6,078 nucleotides of DNA from Spirochaetota bacterium (GTDB taxonomy: Bacteria; Spirochaetota; Spirochaetia; DTKZ01). The DNA lies in the NCBI GenBank assembly GCA_029562045.1, contig JAKQWJ010000211.1, positions 1-6,078 on the forward strand. Direction: 5' to 3'. Below are positions 5,592 to 6,078 of this stretch, one piece after another. Numbering within the stretch: position 1 is the first letter of the stretch; each line of letters starts with the position of its first letter. The notes under the pieces were generated by a model. That model had not been told where the DNA came from and made no database searches. It saw only the letters and a program-made list of their open reading frames with translations. The position numbers and the translations under genes were made by a program.

Positions 5592-6078
5592 ATGAGTATC
5601 GAAAAGGAACTGGAAGAACGAATCGCCCGGGAGCGGGCCGCCGAAACGGCCCTTTCGGACGAGGCCCTTCGGGACAGGATACGGAGGGGTGACGACCCCG
5701 GGGCCCGGGGGGTTTTAATGCACTTCACCGACCCCGCGGGCTTCGCCTCCCGGCTGGGCGGTGTCCTTGATTTCCTGGACCGGGAGATCGCCTCCGCGCC
5801 GCCCCGGACGAAGGTGGACATGCTGCGCTTTCTGACCTATCTGGCCCTGGATCTCTCTTCTTTCGTGCCGGAATGGCATCTTCTGAAAGGCCTCGCGGCC
5901 CGGGATGTGGCGGCGCAGGCGGCGGAGGTCCTGGGGCGGCTGGAGGCCCTGGAAGCCCGGGAGAAGGGGGCGGCGGAGGAGCTGCGCCGGTTTCTCCGGA
6001 CCGAGGCTTTTTCCCGCTTCAAGGCCGAGGCCCTGTCGGACGAGGAGGCGGGCCGCCTGGCGGACAACCTGGCCGGCG
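5592..6078 (+). CDS. Hypothetical helical protein, N-terminal part (runs off the window)
   Basis: An open frame starts at ATG 5592, ten bases after the regulator stop, with a GGAGAGGGG Shine-Dalgarno sequence (5581-5589) overlapping that stop. It stays open for 162 codons to the window end, so it is incomplete at its 3' end. I do not recognise the family. The protein is rich in Ala, Glu, Arg and Leu and looks mainly alpha-helical. A charged N-terminus (1-40) is followed by a more ordered core, with FTDPAGFASRLGGVLDFLDR (45-64) and VDMLRFLTYLALDLSSF (75-91). Next come charged stretches with coiled-coil tendency (about 107-147). No signal peptide or membrane segment is evident. Base composition and codon use resemble its neighbours and the ribosome binding site is good, so it is probably a real gene. 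Its closeness suggests co-transcription, but nothing in it points to transport or sugar metabolism. Confidence 0.75.
   Translation, partial: MSIEKELEERIARERAAETALSDEALRDRIRRGDDPGARGVLMHFTDPAGFASRLGGVLDFLDREIASAPPRTKVDMLRFLTYLALDLSSFVPEWHLLKGLAARDVAAQAAEVLGRLEALEAREKGAAEELRRFLRTEAFSRFKAEALSDEEAGRLADNLAG

Noticed and set aside
4823..5821. 332-codon minus-strand open frame across the regulator
   Set aside because: It is a shadow of a GntR gene with intact DNA-binding and metal-ligand motifs.

Overview
The window is GC-rich DNA, tightly packed and with almost every gene on the + strand. It looks like a bacterial chromosome segment carrying a small, self-regulated uptake and catabolism operon. 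The best hint of organism is the secretion signal of the TRAP binding protein. It ends in VFA followed directly by a Gly/Ser/Glu/Lys stretch (GGGSEKASG), a style I associate with substrate-binding proteins of spirochaetes (Treponema/Spirochaeta relatives). This is a family-resemblance judgement, not proof. No mobile element, CRISPR array, tRNA or rRNA is visible.

Layout: positions 3-191 hold the last 62 codons of a release-factor-like ribosome rescue protein (ArfB type), ending inside a perfect GC-rich inverted repeat. A well-formed sigma-70-type promoter follows (TTGACA, 17 bp, CATAAT), with an imperfect palindrome sitting on the expected transcription start. The operon then runs dctP (302-1303), a strong hairpin with a short T-tract, dctQ (1373-1837), dctM (1834-3111), transketolase N-terminal half (3124-3957), transketolase C-terminal half (3957-4904), a GntR/FadR-type regulator (4901-5581), and an unrecognised ORF from 5592 that runs off the end. 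After dctQ, genes overlap by 4, 1 and 4 bases or are separated by 10-12 bases, so one transcript with translational coupling is likely.

How the genes fit together: DctP captures a solute in the periplasm, and DctQ/DctM carry it in with an ion gradient. The two transketolase halves would assemble into one thiamine-diphosphate enzyme that moves a two-carbon ketol unit. The regulator has a full set of apparent metal ligands in its ligand domain and probably senses the substrate or a derivative, acting on the promoter palindrome. No kinase, dehydrogenase or aldolase lies in the window, so the substrate cannot be named.

The most informative oddity is in the C-terminal transketolase half: the phosphate-binding histidine (His469 of the yeast enzyme) aligns with Tyr109, while the catalytic Glu and other active-site residues are kept. 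Otherwise the region looks like an ordinary metabolic operon, and I do not see evidence for an exotic new system.
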